In this document: piece after piece, positions 39,495-39,691 of the stretch
Position numbering within the stretch: the stretch's first letter is position 1
Layout: each line of letters opens with the position of its first letter
Assembly (NCBI RefSeq): GCF_937859865.1
Contig: NZ_CALMAT010000103.1
Coordinates: forward strand, 1-39,691
DNA length: 39,691 bases
From: an uncultured Mucilaginibacter sp.
Lineage (GTDB): Bacteria; Bacteroidota; Bacteroidia; Sphingobacteriales; Sphingobacteriaceae
Direction of reading: 5' to 3'
Notes under the pieces: model-generated
Told to the model about the DNA's origin: nothing
Database searches by the model: none
The model's input: only the letters and a program-made list of their open reading frames with translations
Made by a program: the position numbers and the translations under genes

Positions 39495-39691
39495 ATGATG
39501 CCAAATAAAAATCAGCATTTCACTATTTGTTTTATATTCTTACTATGTCTATCCTGCTTAAACGTAACAGCACAGAAAAACTTGATCTCATCGCTTAATG
39601 AAGCTGTAATACCGCTACAAACTACAAAAGCCGATAGTAGTTTCGGCGACTTGCAGAAACTCGACAAGGTTTTGGCTGAAAAGAGAATTGT
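39495..39691 (+). CDS. Exported protein, probable erythromycin-esterase-like (partial, 5' end only)
   Basis: Only 65 codons are in the window. A signal peptide is visible (basic start MMPNKNQH, hydrophobic FTICFIFLLCLSCL, cleavage near NVTAQ). The following ISSLNEAVIPLQ and DLQKLDKVLAEKRIV resemble the region just before the LGEATHG motif of erythromycin-esterase family proteins in Bacteroidota. That motif would lie immediately beyond the right edge, so the family call is tentative. Confidence 0.5.
   Translation, partial: MMPNKNQHFTICFIFLLCLSCLNVTAQKNLISSLNEAVIPLQTTKADSSFGDLQKLDKVLAEKRI

Overview
The window looks like chromosomal DNA of a Bacteroidota bacterium, most likely a Sphingobacteriaceae member close to Mucilaginibacter or Pedobacter. 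The reasons are moderate GC with AT-rich intergenic DNA, few Shine-Dalgarno sequences, TAnnTTTG-like -7 elements, a GH97 glycosidase, a C-terminally fused nitrate reductase, and the CCCCCTAACCCCCTTCAAAG inverted repeat common in this phylum. I see no rRNA, tRNA, CRISPR array, prophage or complete insertion sequence.

Layout. 1-9554 is a nitrate/nitrite assimilation locus, mostly on the minus strand: nirB, nirD, an alginate-export-type outer-membrane porin, a NarK-type transporter, and a molybdopterin nitrate reductase fused to an FAD/NAD(P)H module that runs off the left edge. An FNR-like regulator with an N-terminal cysteine cluster sits on the plus strand inside the locus, and an FNR-like palindrome lies upstream of nirB. 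10151-16914 holds a GH97 alpha-glucosidase, an L-Ala-D/L-Glu-type dipeptide epimerase, an S13 D-Ala-D-Ala carboxypeptidase, a DbpA-like RNA helicase and a one-repeat DUF1456 protein. 17034-19919 is a multi-PAS histidine kinase with an unusual C-terminal SpoIIAA-like domain. 20207-32299 contains oxidoreductases (two SDRs, two NmrA-like proteins), two paralogous AraC regulators (one broken by a single-base frameshift in a T6/A6 run), a penicillin-acylase family enzyme, a DUF72 protein and an ATP-grasp/luciferase-like monooxygenase pair. 32592-39691 carries a small membrane protein, a Lys-rich disordered protein, an AsmA-like protein, a manganese catalase, a membrane-anchored HExxH protease, a GH3-family acyl-acid amido synthetase and the start of a probable erythromycin-esterase-like protein.

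The strongest unexplained signal is a short interspersed DNA motif: core GATGCTTCTTTTA (sister form GATGCTGTTTTTA; the fourth base may be A), then 4-6 variable bases, then TAAAATTGGTG or similar. By eye there are about 36-40 copies in intergenic DNA, roughly one per kb. Many are in inverted pairs, at gene ends, or supply start or stop codons. About 15 more copies or close variants sit inside genes, in at least five of the six translation frames. One coding copy aligns without a gap to a paralogue that lacks the motif. This resembles the genomic behaviour of DNA-uptake sequences or a protein-recognition motif as much as that of a MITE/REP family. Its function cannot be decided from sequence alone.

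Two further repeat families are present. A 126-138 bp inverted-repeat element occurs twice, each time with a motif copy beside the same end. A GTCATGC/TTTCGGCATCCC inverted repeat has a motif copy in its loop.
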